Source: Purshia tridentata
Lineage: Eukaryota > Streptophyta > Magnoliopsida > Rosales > Rosaceae
Direction: 5' to 3'
Length of the DNA stretch: 64,000 nucleotides
Assembly: GCA_003254885.1 (NCBI GenBank)
Contig: QANT01005665.1
Location: 22,277 to 86,276, forward strand
The notes under the pieces are model-generated. The model ran no database searches. It saw only the letters and a list, made by a program, of their open reading frames with translations, and was not told the DNA's origin. The first letter of the stretch is position 1. Every line of letters starts with the position of its first letter. Positions 53,215-64,000 of the stretch are shown here, piece after piece. A program made the translations under genes and the position numbers.

Positions 53215-54141
53215 TTACCAATGCCAATCGTCTTCTTCATATTCAAATCCTGATCGGGCAATAGAAGCTTGATTAGCCACATAAGGATGGGAAGCCGATG
53301 TAGTCACCTGTGAAGCTTGACCACCTTTCTTCCGATACTTTTCTTCCCACCAATCAGGAACACCATGTATTTTAAAACATTTTGCCTTCACATGATTTGT
53401 CTCATTACAATAAGCGCACCTACGTTCCCCGCGCCTAGTTGACGGCCTAGAACCTAGAGGCTCGCGATCCAGCATACCATTACCAGATGGATGAGTCACC
53501 ATAATCATACTATCAACATGTTGAGCCCCAAGCATGACATTTTGTCTATTAGCTTCAACACAAACTATAGCATAGGCATTATTCAAATTCGGGAGAGGAG
53601 ACATAGCTAAAATTCGACCTCGGACATCATCAAGATTGGAATCAAGACCCGCTAGGAAAATATACAATCTATGAGAGTTAACCATAGTAGAATAGGTTTC
53701 AATATCCTTAGCACATTCCATCACACATGGTTGAATACAATCAAGTTCATGCCACAATTTCTGTAATTTACCATAAAATTCTTTTATAGAGCCACCATTC
53801 TGGCGAGTAGAGATTACTTGACAATAGATTTGATATTCCTTGAAAGCATCTTGGACAACAGAATAAATCATCTTTGCAGTCTCCCAAATATCTTTAGAAG
53901 TCTTCAAGAAAATAAGTGCATAATGAACTTTCTTGGTCATAGAATCGAGAAGCCAACATTTAACCAAGCAATCCTCTTCTTCCCAGGATTCATATTCAGT
54001 AGAAGTTTCGGCGGGAGCAATATTTTCACCATTGACATAACCCCAATATCCTTTTTCAGTGATAAATGAACGAGCACTCCGTGCCCACTCATAATAATTA
54101 GAACTGTCAAATATTATAATCGGAGTAACTAGGTAATCCAT
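53215..54141 (-). mobile_element. Isolated Copia-type gag ORF (retrotransposon remnant)
   Basis: An uninterrupted reading frame of 308 residues from MDYLVTPIIIFDSSNYYEW to a stop after EYEEDDWHW. The N-terminal part resembles the Copia gag/UBN2 domain (W..A..F..KGYWGYV, then KTSKDIWETAKMIYS and LQKLWHELD), and the C-terminal part holds a zinc knuckle CAYCNETNHVKAKC (CX2CX4HX4C). No protease, integrase or reverse transcriptase follows. About 240 bases upstream on the minus strand, GATATCAAAGCC resembles a tRNA-Met primer-binding site, so this is probably the 5' part of an element that lost pol. The upstream extension in frame (to 54222) is not needed. Confidence 0.75.
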
Positions 54142-54463
54142 AGTAATAAAACAGAAATAAATACCTAAGCAAAATCTTAATTGACGGTAGTAGAAATAGT
54201 GACGGCAACACAATATCAGCAATTGAAGAAGAAAATATATATTTTTCAGGAAAAAAATCCTAAAAAACCAAGAACTGCAGCAATAATAGATTTGTAGGCA
54301 AAAATCCTGAAAACCAAGAACAATAATAGAACTCTAAAAAATTATTAGGGTTAAAAAAAAGTACGGGTAATTTTTGTGGGCTTTGATATCTGCTAATTTT
54401 TGTGGGCTTCAGACTGAGGCTTTGTCTTTAATTTGTAATCCATCGGCAAACGAAACATTAGGC

Positions 54464-54795
54464 CTTCTCTTTAAACTCCGATTGGGATGTTGATGTTCAC
54501 TGTCCATTGTCCTTGTGGGCCCTCCAATATATCTGGATATTCAAATATATTCCCATTATTTTTAGTATTTATATTTTACAAACAAAAAGATTAAGCCTAC
54601 CAGGCTTTAGACCCTTGGATATTATAGGGCTTCTCTTTAAACTCCCATTGGGATGTTGATGTTCACTGTCCATTGTCCTTGTGGCCCTCCAATATATCTG
54701 GATATTCAAATATATTCCCATTATTTTTAGTTTTTATATTTTACAAACAAAATGATTAAGCCTACCAGGCTTTAGACCCTTGGATATTTTTAGAT
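54464..54795. repeat. 166-bp tandem duplication
   Basis: CTTCTCTTTAAACTC at 54464 recurs at 54630. Both units pass through GGGATGTTGATGTTCACTGT and AAGCCTACCAGGCTTTAGAC. One unit lacks a single G, otherwise nearly identical. Lies about 320 bases upstream of the gag ORF. Confidence 0.95.
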
Positions 54796-55788
54796 CCAAC
54801 GGCTTAAAAATATTGTTAAAGTATTTGTCCCATAATCCTTTCTCTTTATGTAAATTCATTGAGATAATTATTCTGATTATCAATTAAATATTTTATTAGA
54901 GATTATTGTCTTGCTGATCATATCCATTGAGAATTTTAATCTCCCCAAACTCTTCAATTCTCCATCCAACGGCGGAAATTGCTTGGTTGTAGGTGGAAAG
55001 GCAAAAATCAGGTGTAAACAGTTTTACTACTAGAACTAAAGCCCCTTAAGTAGTGTATTATTGAGGATGCTCAAGTCATCATCATCATGATTCATGACAA
55101 GTGAAGGCAGAGGTGGAGATCATGATCTTGATTTGCTCCACTTCTATCACTCAATAAAATAGAGACCGAATGGTACTCTAATTTCTTGCATTATTTAAGC
55201 TATTAATTTCATGTGCCATAAAGACAAAAATTAATGAATAAATTATTAATTAATTATTAATCCTTCTTTCATTTTTCTTATTTAAACTATAGTATCACAT
55301 TATTCAACTAAAACTGCCATTAAACTAGATGTCAGGGTGTTTTTTTAATCAAAACATGAGAGGATGAATACAAATTGAAATTATGAGTGTCTGTTTAGTC
55401 AGAAAACAGACTCTCATCAATTTTGTAGTAAGTCCTTGATAGTTGGTATTGTCATAAACAAACAATATTAATATGTAAATAATTAAATATATCTATTCTC
55501 GTGATCTACGAACCAAGTTGTTCAAATTTTCTCTATATATCCAACGATAAAAACTACCAAGATTGTCACGACAATTGTAACAGTGAAATAGATGCGGTAA
55601 GATTTTATTTACCAGATGACAACATCTTTTTTTATTTGAAAAAGAGGAGGATATTCGGTTTCAGATCTGTAACTTCCGACGCATGTCAATTTGTTGAGCA
55701 TTTCCATCCATGAAAAGTTGAAAACAGATAATATTGATTTATTTTTGTTTATGAGTAAATAATATTCAGAAAATCACGGATTTTAGCT

Positions 55789-55823
<35 letters not shown>

Positions 55824-55918
55824 AAATTCCTCATTCCCATGTGCACGATTGGTGGCATGTTTTTCCGATGACTAATTTCCACACCCTATTAGTATTATAT
55901 ATGAGCTTCATACACAAA
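54796..55918. other. Gene-poor AT-rich region
   Basis: No supported gene. Includes a (AT)15 microsatellite at 55791-55820. The ORF at 55501-55713 has scattered cysteines but no signal peptide or DEFL pattern. Confidence 0.45.
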
Positions 55919-56225
55919 TACCCATGTATGGTCAAAGTTGTGTGTGAAATAAAGATGAGATAACTGTTATTTTATTGGGTTAATTACAAATAAATCAATA
56001 AAATATTTCACAATTACATTTTAATCAATGCATTTTTTTTCATAGTTTCATTTTAATCACTATTGTCCAAAAGTAGATTGGGTTTAGTGACTAAAGTGAA
56101 ATATAATTTCAAAACTCATTGACCTTTATAGGAAAATAAAATTTGCATTGACCATTATGTAATATTNTACCCATGTATGGTCAAAGTTGTGTGTGAAATA
56201 AAAATGAGATAACTGTTATTTTATT
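55919..56225. repeat. Foldback element between 58-bp direct repeats, with an N
   Basis: A 58-base segment (TACCCATGTATGGTCAAAGT...) occurs at 55919-55976 and again at 56168-56225 with one difference. Between them, 55977-56166 folds back on itself: arms of about 90 bases (TTAATTACAAATAAATCAAT... against ...ATTGACCATTATGTAATATT) around a short centre near 56070. The base at 56167, exactly at the junction with the second copy, is N. Confidence 0.8.
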
Positions 56226-59206
56226 TTTCAGACTATTACACTTATATTAATTTGTTCTTTAAATTAATACAAGTGATCGAAATTCACTATTATATTTTCC
56301 TCAATAAAAATTCTTCGTTATGAGGCTTTGACTTTGTGTAAATGAAAGTTTGGATGAAAAGGGAGCGAATTCACAACATTACCTTAATTGGCAAACTTGA
56401 AAAGTTAAGTATCTTAATTTTTCAAATTAAAAATATACAAGTGAAATGATATGAGAGCAAAATGATATTTATCTAGATATATAAAAGGAGAAGGAGAAGG
56501 AAGGTTAAACATTCAAAAACTCAACATTGCATTTTGTTAATTAAAAGATTAAAATCAAATAACTTAATATTTTGAGAGTAAAATAATAAAATAAAATAAT
56601 GAGAATTAAAAAATAAAATGAAATAGAAAATCACACCTCTCCTTTATTTTTAGCAACTCATTTATCCCACTACCTCTTTTATAAAAAGAATAAGTTTTTA
56701 TTAAAAAACTTTATATTTCAAAATTGACACGTGCATGACGCATGACGCATGCCAAAATACTAGTTTTAATAAAGATAGATAAGAAAGTAAGTAGTTTAAA
56801 TTTGAGTTAGTTGAGCAGTTGAGCTATATAAGTTGATGGGTCATATTAATCAGCCATTACTATAGAAATTTCTTTACTTAAAGGTTTAAGTGTAGTGTGT
56901 TAAAGTGCGCATAACCATTTTAGTCATGGTATCTAGTTATTCTTTTGTGATTTTGACCATCACCCTAGCCTACCCAATCATGAATAGAAGATAATATTTT
57001 ATAAAATGCTGTGTTTTTTTTTGGCCACTCATCTAATATATGTTGTTTAACAGCTAGTGTTCATGTAACTTTAAGATTATGGATGGTACAATATAGTATT
57101 TGTAGGTGCAGATGGAGAGTGGGTCTTTTTGGGGTACTAAAAAAGGTTTCCCGTACGATTCAGAAGTGATTGATTTGGTTTGCAAATTTGGGTTGGTTTT
57201 GTAAATTAGTCTCCGACTCTCCGTAGCACTTTTCCGTATACACCATACTTCCATGTGAAACTTTGAATATTCAATCCTCCTTCTCTCCCTGCATCTGCCA
57301 TTCTGCATGGAACATGGGCCATGCCACATATATGGCACCAACCCCAAAATCAATTAATTAAAATTAAATTCAAAGTTTATAGTTTCTTCCTTTTCAATTA
57401 CCATTCTACCCTTCTCATTTACCCCCTCTTTTCTCTCCTCTCTTATGAATTATGATCGAGTTTATGGCTAGGATCAATTTCGACACTATTCTCCTACATT
57501 CCTTCCTATAATATTTGAATTCAAATCTCATATTATTTTTGGTAAGTGTAATATTGTTGAAAAAAAATTAAATTTTGATATGTATATGAGGGTATAGTTG
57601 TCATTTCATGAGGAGAAGGGTTAAAAAAACTTTTTTTTTATAAGGTAAAAAATGAAAAAGTGTGATTAAAAAGGGTTATTAGATTAAATTCCCCATAATG
57701 TAATCGTTTGTCAACTTCATTATTTTTGGTCCCATACACTAAAGTGGCATGGAGAATGTTCCATGCAATTAGCATCACGCATGCAGCAGCACAAAAACAA
57801 ATGATCTATAATTAATGGAATATTGGGAAAGGAGTTCTTAATTTTTGACCACTAGAAGCGACTAGATTAGTAGATTTATAATAGAGCAGGCACTAGTGCA
57901 CAAATAGTAAACATATGCATTATTAACATAAAAGTAAGGTTCATTCAAATTCAAAACCCTAATTAATTAATAATATAAATCATCTATGGCTTATGATGTA
58001 GATTCCATGCAAACCCAATTAATATATTGGTTGTTCTATTTTATTTGGTGGTGTGAAAGCACTTAAGTTCCTTCACACCACCATAATAAAATTTTGTTTT
58101 GTGAGGATAATATAAACAACATCATGAACTTATAAAATGAAGTTTTGAAGACCCCAGCTTCTCATGCTGCATATCAAACTCAATTAATACACTAATATAT
58201 ATTAGTGATTTATTTTCTTTCGAAATTTGGCATTAAAAATGTAGTAATTAATTAAACATCTCATATATAATAACTCCCATCATTGTCATTGTGCCAATAG
58301 AATTCCTAACCTAACATGACATGTAATAAAGGGACACAGAACAAGCCAATGGGATTAATGGTATTATACAAATGCTGGCTTGGAATTTAGATTATAATAT
58401 TTTCAGAATCTTTCAGCAAGATCTATATGGCAGTGACCCTCTGAGTCTATATGCTATACATGGTTATGGTTGGAATATATTTTCAGGTAATGACCTACCC
58501 CGCCAACTCCCTTTAGAATAAACTCGATCTACAATATCAAAATTTATAAACAAAAAGACTTGAAAAAAAGTTGTAAAATGTGAACTAAAATGAGGTAGCT
58601 AATGATCAAAATAGGGTAAATGGGCAATGTTATTTATTCTCATTCATGATCTATATATATCAAAGTTTCGTTCATTCATTGTTGGAGTATATAGATTATA
58701 AACTGAGAGTGAGAGTGTGAATAGTAATTTTCATAAATTTACATTGAGGCCTTAAACATGTAAAGGCATCTCAATAAGAGTAGAACACAAAACTTATCAC
58801 CATTAATCATTAAAATTTCCAACAATTCCCAACATTTTTGTTGCTAGAAATCAATTCCTAATACTTCATCATCATCATCATCAACTACAGCATCAATACA
58901 TTGAAACAAATTGATGCCTCAAAACAAAAAAAACAAAAAAAAGGTAGAAGTTCAACAACTACATCTCATTGAAGCCCATCAAAGCAGTACTACTAAAATT
59001 TTGAGATGGGTTTTCAAGGATGGTTGGAACCAAAAATCCCTAAAAGAAAAGAAAAATAAAGCACGAAATTGGCTTCAGAGCCACCATGTACAATTCCATC
59101 CCCTAAATGAGTACAAAACTAAAACCTTTTTCCCAAAAAACCAAAGGCATTAGATGTTTTTAGAAACCTAACAAGCAGTACTATTGAGAAGAAGAAGAAG
59201 AAGCTG
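56226..59206. other. Gene-poor region upstream of nothing recognised
   Basis: About 3 kb of AT-rich DNA. ORFs at 57054-57353 (minus) and 58911-59153 (plus) have no recognisable domain. The latter may lie in the 3' flank of the SAUR gene. Confidence 0.4.
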
Positions 59207-59701
59207 TCAAACCCTAGCTTTCTGCAACAGAGGAGTGAAGGCATGGCAAGACGAAGAAGAAGTACCATTGGACGCTAAATCCTTGCAAGAATCGAAACCC
59301 ACTTCGGAGTAAATCTTCAAGAACTCATCGAGGGGGAGTTTTCCGAATTTGCCCTCGTCCCTCTCCAGGAGCCTCAGGATCTCTCGGAAGAACCCGACTT
59401 CGCAGGGCAGGACGAGCCCCCCGCTGCACTCGAACCCGAACTCCTCCTCCGCTTTTTTCAGGAGCCCGGCGAACACCGGAAGGTTCACAAACCGGGCAGG
59501 GATCACGAACCGGCGACGCTCCGATCCGACGTAAACGGCGAGGAACCCGGAGGGAATGCGCCGGGTCGACCCGGGGTCCGAATCGGAGTGGTCGAGGTGG
59601 GAGAGGCGGCGCCGGAGGGTCGTGACCTTCCAGCGCATTACGAGCTGCTTCAGGCGCACTATTTGGCGGATCTTCTCTACCTTTTTCATGGCGGTCGCCA
59701 T
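59207..59701 (-). CDS. SAUR-family auxin-responsive protein
   Basis: Intronless 164-residue protein of the small auxin-up RNA family. The N-terminus is basic (MKKVEKIRQIVRLKQLVMRW). The SAUR domain runs from about residue 48: IPSGFLAVYVGSERRRFVIP, ARFVNLPVFAGLLKKAEEEF, GFECSGGLVLPCEVGFFREI. The tail is Ser/Thr-rich. The coding sequence is much more GC-rich than its flanks, as usual for SAURs. Family role: promotes cell expansion by inhibiting PP2C.D phosphatases and so activating plasma-membrane H+-ATPases; whether this member does so is inference. Start chosen at the first ATG. Confidence 0.92.
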   Translation of the reverse strand: MATAMKKVEKIRQIVRLKQLVMRWKVTTLRRRLSHLDHSDSDPGSTRRIPSGFLAVYVGSERRRFVIPARFVNLPVFAGLLKKAEEEFGFECSGGLVLPCEVGFFREILRLLERDEGKFGKLPLDEFLKIYSEVGFDSCKDLASNGTSSSSCHAFTPLLQKARV

Positions 59702-61115
59702 TGTTGAGAGAGAGCGCTGTGTGCTTCTGTGGGAGAGAGAGGGACGCAGAAATCAGGTGGAAATTGAATGAGCGAGTATGGGAATGGAAGACCGTGATTT
59801 AGAATGAATGTGTTTTGTTTTGTTTTTTGGAATTTGACTAATTTGCCCTTTTCGATGGTCTTCAATTTTTCATTGGTATTACTATTACCTTTTTAGAGTA
59901 TAAATAGAATTACCTTTTAGAAATTAAAGCATTGATTACTTAACTATCATTATCCTAAATAAGAAAACTTTACCATGCATGTCTTGTACACGATTTTTTA
60001 CTCTGGAATCTTGATGGGTTCTTCCTTTCCCTATTGGGTATGGATTCTCCACTCTTGATTTTGACTGCTTCGGACTATAAATGTTCTCCGTAACCAAAAA
60101 ACAAATAACCACCACTACCAAAACGAGGTTGTTTGTTTGCAATAGTATTCTAAAGATAATGATAAATAAACCACTTTTTTTTATAATTAATACAAACCGG
60201 TCCAGGTTATAAGCTTATCTAGACCATTTTTCAACTAGGGTTTGAATGCTTCTTATTGGAAGTTTGAACGCCCATTGTAACTCTTTAATAGATACAAGCA
60301 TACGTGGTTTAAACTGACCAACAATTTCAATTGTATTTTTTGGAATTGTATGTTTTCTTTTTTTAAAATTGTGTATTAATATTATAGAAGTAATATGTGA
60401 AAAAGAATTATGTAAAAAATTATTCTTTTACGTGATTGTGGATTAATGTCTATCAGGTTAAAGATAATTTCAAGCAAGTTATAAGCGAGCGTTCGAAGTT
60501 CGGTTTCGAGTTCTAAATGTTTGCACACTTGACAAGAAATCTTAAAAGTGGATCGCTTTATCATATTTTTAAGCTCTTATCCTATTTTATTAAAGTAAAT
60601 TATTTTAAAGTCCATATTACAGCCTTTAATGATAAATAAACTCAATTAAAAGGTTGCAATGATAAATAAGTCGATTTTTTATAAATAAAACCCACGTTAT
60701 AAGTTTTTTTGTGCCGAGTACTCAATATGTTTTTCTTTTTCTTTTTTAAATTAGGCAAATTGCCACTAGTAATAGTCATTTTTACGTTACAACGTGTGTG
60801 GATGTGAGTCCATAAGTTTGAATTTTATGTTTTATGTTAGTTTCATTAGTTTTTGACATATTCATGTAAAGAAGAAACATAAGGTATATATACAAGTATC
60901 ATTTGGTTATATAACTATCATTGAATAAATAAAATAAATGAACGGTTTAGTCAATAAATCACTCTTTAAATATAAATTGTCTATTTATTTGATAATAATT
61001 ATATAATCAAATGATTTTCGATTGAATTAATTTAAAAACAAATATAACCTTTAATGAGGTATATAAAAAATAAACAATTTCAATTCTAACCGAACAAGCA
61101 TTTTTTTGAATAGAG
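59702..61115. other. Upstream region of the SAUR gene and flank of the LTR element
   Basis: AT-rich, no gene. No auxin-response element (TGTCTC) was confidently placed. Confidence 0.4.
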
Positions 61116-61751
61116 TGTTGGGATTGGTCCAGCCCATGAGGTTTAATTGAAGATCTAGAATCTTCTACTTCTTTCTAGGTAGTGCAAGAGGTTTAATTGA
61201 AGATCTAGAATCTTCTACTTCTTTCTAGAAGGATCCAAGAGTTGGTGGACTTTTCTCCAAGTTGCTAGAAGGATCCATCCATGGCTATAAAAGGAGGATG
61301 AGGCTTGGCATTTAAGATCAAGCTATCAAGGCCTTCTCAAGGTCTTCAACTCAAGGTGTGAGAGTTCACTAAGGGAGTTGTGTGTGAGAGGGAAGGCAAC
61401 TTAAGCAAGTTGTCTTCTCAAGGTCTTCAACTCAAAGTGTGAGAGTTCACTAAGGGAGTTGTGTGTGAGAGGGCAAGGCTTGGGTAGAGTAATCTTCTAG
61501 TTGAGAGAGGGTGTACAAGGGGTGTATTCTATTGGGTACAAAGGCTCGGGTTTGGGATTAAACTCTTGAGTGTAATTCTTGTACAAGGTTATTTCTCTCA
61601 TAGTGAAGGAAACTCTTCGTGGACGTAGGCAGGATTTTGCCGAACCACGTTAAATTCTTGGTGCTCTCTTGTTTTCTTTTATTGGCTTGTGTATTTTATT
61701 CTTCCATCTCATATTTAATATTTGTCGTGGCGAGGGAATTTATTCCCAACA
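61116..61751 (+). repeat. 5' LTR
   Basis: TGTTGGG...CCCAACA, 636 bp, with TATAAAA at 61285. Contains two tandem copies of an 81-bp unit starting CTTCTCAAGGTCTTCAACTC (61333 and 61414). Confidence 0.92.
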
Positions 61752-61753
61752 AA

Positions 61754-61765
61754 TGGTATCAGAGC
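61754..61765 (+). promoter_or_regulatory. Primer-binding site (tRNA-iMet)
   Basis: TGGTATCAGAGC two bases after the left LTR. Confidence 0.85.
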
Positions 61766-61825
61766 AATGTTCGTTGAGGTGTTCGACGTCGTTCGTACTA
61801 GTCGGTCCTCGTTCGTGGTTTCGTC

Positions 61826-62272
61826 ATGGCAGGAAATATTGTCTCCCAGTACAAGGTGGAGAGGTTTGATGGAAGGGGGAGCTTCACTCTATGGCAAAGG
61901 AGAGTGAAGGACATCCTTATTCAACAAGGCCTAGCAAAAGCGTTGAAAGGAAAGGATGGCAAGCCAGAAAAGATGTCTAATGATGAGCATCGAAGGGGAA
62001 GACAAACTGCCAGGGGATCTAGTAGTCAAAGCAGGTCTAAATCCAGGGGCAGTGGAAAGGGCATACAATGCTACAGGTGCAAAGAGTGGGGCCACATGAA
62101 GAAAGACTGTCCGACTTGGAATAAGAAGGACAGTAATGGCTCGAATTGCTCCACTACAGCGGTAGCTGAAAGTTACGAAGAATTTGGAGAAATTCTCACT
62201 ATCTCCAAAGGTAACACTTCTTCTCAAGATTGGATATTAGATTCAGGTTTGCTCCGTAAAAAATTATTTTGA
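61826..62272 (+). pseudogene. Truncated Copia gag with protease start
   Basis: Begins MAGNIVSQYKVERFDGRGSF, followed by FTLWQRRVKDILIQQG (gag N-terminus). It jumps after MSNDEH straight to the basic region before the zinc knuckle CYRCKEWGHMKKDC, so most of gag is missing by an in-frame deletion. It ends at the protease active-site region DWILDSG, where the frame is lost and a stop follows. Confidence 0.85.
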
Positions 62273-62273
62273 T

Positions 62274-62855
62274 ATGTTCCAAGAGTCAAAGGGAAAAACA
62301 TTCTCTTTGCCTGATGGGTCAAAATGTGACGTCAGGGGTATGGGAACGGTGAAGATCAAAATGTTTGATGGAGCGGTGCGCACTTTGGGTGGTGTGACGT
62401 ATGTCCTAAAACTGCGAAGGAATCTAATATCGCTGAGCCAATTGAACTCCCAGGGCTACAAGTGTTCTGTAGCAGGGGGAACTCTGAAAATCACACATGG
62501 CTCTATGGTCCTGATGAAAGGAGAAGAGTGTGGTGGTTTGTATCATCTAATAGGGTGTACTCAGACCTTGACGAAGAGTGGGAAAGCAGGAGGAGCTCTG
62601 AAAATCACACATGGCTCTATAGTCCTGATGAAAGGAGAAGAGTGTGGTGGTTTGTATCATCTGATAGGGTGTACTCAGACCTTGACGAAGAGTGGGAAAC
62701 AGAGTGCACATGATATCAAGTACTTGAGGCGAGTCTCGTTTGCGAATAAGGCAGAGACAAAGAATACATGTTTCCCAGGTTCAGATGATAGTGAGAAGGA
62801 AAATCCTGCTGGTGAAGGGGTCAAGTCAAGGTCCCTCTTCAGAGTTAACCGATGA
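62274..62855 (+). pseudogene. Downstream protease-region fragment with internal duplication
   Basis: Continues the Copia protease region in another frame (FSLPDGSKCDVRGMGTVKIK, GGVTYVLKLRRNLISLSQLN, TLKITHGSMVLMKG). A 114-bp block (38 codons, GGTLKITHG... to ...TLTKSGK) is repeated in tandem at 62482 and 62596 without breaking frame. The rest of pol is absent. Confidence 0.8.
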
Positions 62856-63044
62856 TTGGTTACTCGATGCAGCTACACATAAGCATTGGCCATTGTGAAT
62901 CAGGGGGAGCAAGGACCATATTCTGATTCGGGTTATGTGTAGCTGGTACAAGGTCAAGGCCAATGGATAGCGTTTGTGGTATTTACAAACGAAATATGAA
63001 CTTCAGTTATTGAAGTGGAGGAGCGTAGTTCTCCCACATGGTCT

Positions 63045-63056
63045 GGAGGGGGAGAT
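63045..63056 (+). promoter_or_regulatory. Polypurine tract
   Basis: GGAGGGGGAGAT directly before the right LTR. Confidence 0.75.
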
Positions 63057-63743
63057 TGTTGGGATTGGTCCAGCCCATGAGGTTTAATTGAAGATCTAGA
63101 ATCTTCTACTTGTTTCTAGTTAGTGCAAGAGGTTTAATTGAAGATCTAGAATCTTCTACTTCTTTCTAGTTAGTGCAAGTTGGCTAAAGTTCAAGAAGTT
63201 TGTAGAGAATTCTACAAGGCTTGGGTGGTGGACTTTTCTCCAAGTTGCTAGAAGGATCCATCCATGGCTATAAAAGGAGGATGAGGCTTGGCATTTAAGA
63301 TCAAGCAATTGAAGCTATCAAGGCCTTCTCAAGGTCTTCAACTCAAGGTGTGAGAGTTCACTAAGGAAGTTGTGTGTGAGAGGGAAGGCAACTTAAGCAA
63401 GTTGTCTTCTCAAGGTCTTCAACTCAAGGTGTGAGAGTTCACTAAGGGAGTTGTGTGTGAGAGGGCAAGGCTTGGGTAGAGTAATCTTCTAGTTGAGAGA
63501 GGGTGTACAAGGGGTGTATCCTATTGGGTACAAGGGCTCGGGTTTGGGATTAAACTCTTGAGTGTAATTCTTGTACAAGGTTATTTCTCTCATGGTGAAG
63601 GAAACTCTTCGTGGACGTAGGCAGGATTTTGCCGAACCACGTTAAATTCTTGGTGCTCTCTTGTTTTCTTTTATTGGCTTGTGTATTTTATTCTTCCATC
63701 TCATATTTAATATTTGTCGTAGCGAGGGGATTTATTCCCAACA
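63057..63743 (+). repeat. 3' LTR
   Basis: 687 bp, same ends as the 5' LTR. It keeps a segment (GTTGGCTAAAGTTCAAGAAG and following) that the left LTR lacks. Confidence 0.92.
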
Positions 63744-64000
63744 GACTATTCCAACTATCTTTCATGGCTGAATTGACCACCATTAGGACATTCGATAATA
63801 GTCTACTGAAATGTTTGTATTATTTCGGTAAACTATTGTTGAATAGTACAAATATACAAGAGGATTCAATAGTTGGCTACTGAAATAACACAAATATTTC
63901 GGTAAATTATTATCGAATATTTTAAAGATAGTCAACTCAACAATAGAGATGGTCGGAATAGCACTTGCCTTTTGTTCTTTTGTCCAACTCTCATTTTATC
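63744..64000. repeat. Weak inverted repeat at the window end
   Basis: GACTATTCCAACTATCT right after the LTR matches, inverted and imperfectly, AGATGGTCGGAATAGC at about 63946-63961. Several TTTCGGTAAA/AATAGT motifs recur between. Possibly a foldback transposon cut by the window or by the LTR insertion. The ORF at 63611-63883 is accidental. Confidence 0.35.

Larger units (their letters stand above)
61116..63743 (+). mobile_element. Copia-type LTR retrotransposon, internally deleted
   Basis: Two LTRs, 61116-61751 and 63057-63743, each starting TGTTGGGATTGGTCCAGCCC and ending TTATTCCCAACA. The left is about 50 bases shorter because of deletions in a repeated block. Each LTR has a TATAAAA box (61285 in the left LTR) and an 81-bp tandem repeat. 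A primer-binding site TGGTATCAGAGC (61754-61765), matching initiator tRNA-Met, follows the left LTR, and a purine-rich tract GGAGGGGGAGAT precedes the right one. Only gag and the start of protease remain; no integrase, reverse transcriptase or RNase H. No matching 5-bp target duplication is seen (left TAGAG, right GACTA). Confidence 0.93.

Noticed and set aside
55501-55713. Cysteine-containing ORF, considered as another DEFL
   Set aside because: No signal peptide and no DEFL spacing of cysteines.
58911-59153. Lys-rich ORF downstream of SAUR
   Set aside because: No recognised domain; poly-A-rich start and likely 3' flank of SAUR.

Overview
This window is nuclear DNA from a eudicot plant. It is AT-rich, its genes are split by short GT-AG introns, microsatellites are common, and every recognisable protein belongs to a plant family. 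A rosid, perhaps Rosaceae, would fit, but that is a guess. Most ORFs longer than 60 codons are shadows or intron read-through, so the gene models here were spliced by hand from donor and acceptor sites, reading phase and family similarity.

Layout. (1) 1-2758, minus: two tandem defensin-like (DEFL) genes, the first cut by the window start. (2) 6081-6704, plus: a small secreted peptide precursor ending in a DY-containing, proline-rich tail, like tyrosine-sulfated hormones. (3) 7120-12052, minus: a three-exon JmjC/cupin oxygenase of the NO66/MINA type. (4) 14419-15926, minus: a CPYC glutaredoxin with a secretory N-terminus. (5) 16815-17010: an F-box gene remnant, followed by a near-perfect hairpin. 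(6) 18597-27735, minus: two tandem serine carboxypeptidase-like (SCPL) genes of the acyltransferase type, both with complete triads. (7) 30735-34993, plus: ethanolamine-phosphate cytidylyltransferase (PECT1), nine coding exons. (8) 35852-36847, minus: a plant protein of unknown function. (9) 37614-38842, minus: a two-domain DEFL gene with one exon per domain. (10) 40577-40806, plus: a 7SL (SRP) RNA-like gene with a USE plus TATA promoter. (11) 41576-52590, minus: isoamylase 3 (ISA3), 18 exons. (12) 53215-54141, minus: an isolated Copia gag ORF. (13) 54142-59206: a gene-poor stretch with a foldback element and the only N of the window. (14) 59207-59701, minus: an intronless SAUR gene. (15) 61116-63743, plus: a Copia-type LTR element reduced to a broken gag/protease fragment.

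The genes do not form a pathway. PECT1 makes CDP-ethanolamine for phospholipids, ISA3 debranches starch in plastids, the SCPLs probably acylate specialised metabolites, and the DEFL and DY-peptide genes encode secreted peptides. The structural theme is duplication: tandem gene pairs (DEFL, SCPL), a duplicated exon (DEFL at 37.6-38.8 kb), many local tandem duplications of about 110-190 bp (mostly in introns, one of which copies an ISA3 splice donor), and small DNA transposons. Two of these are hAT-like with exact 8-bp target duplications and one is MULE-like.
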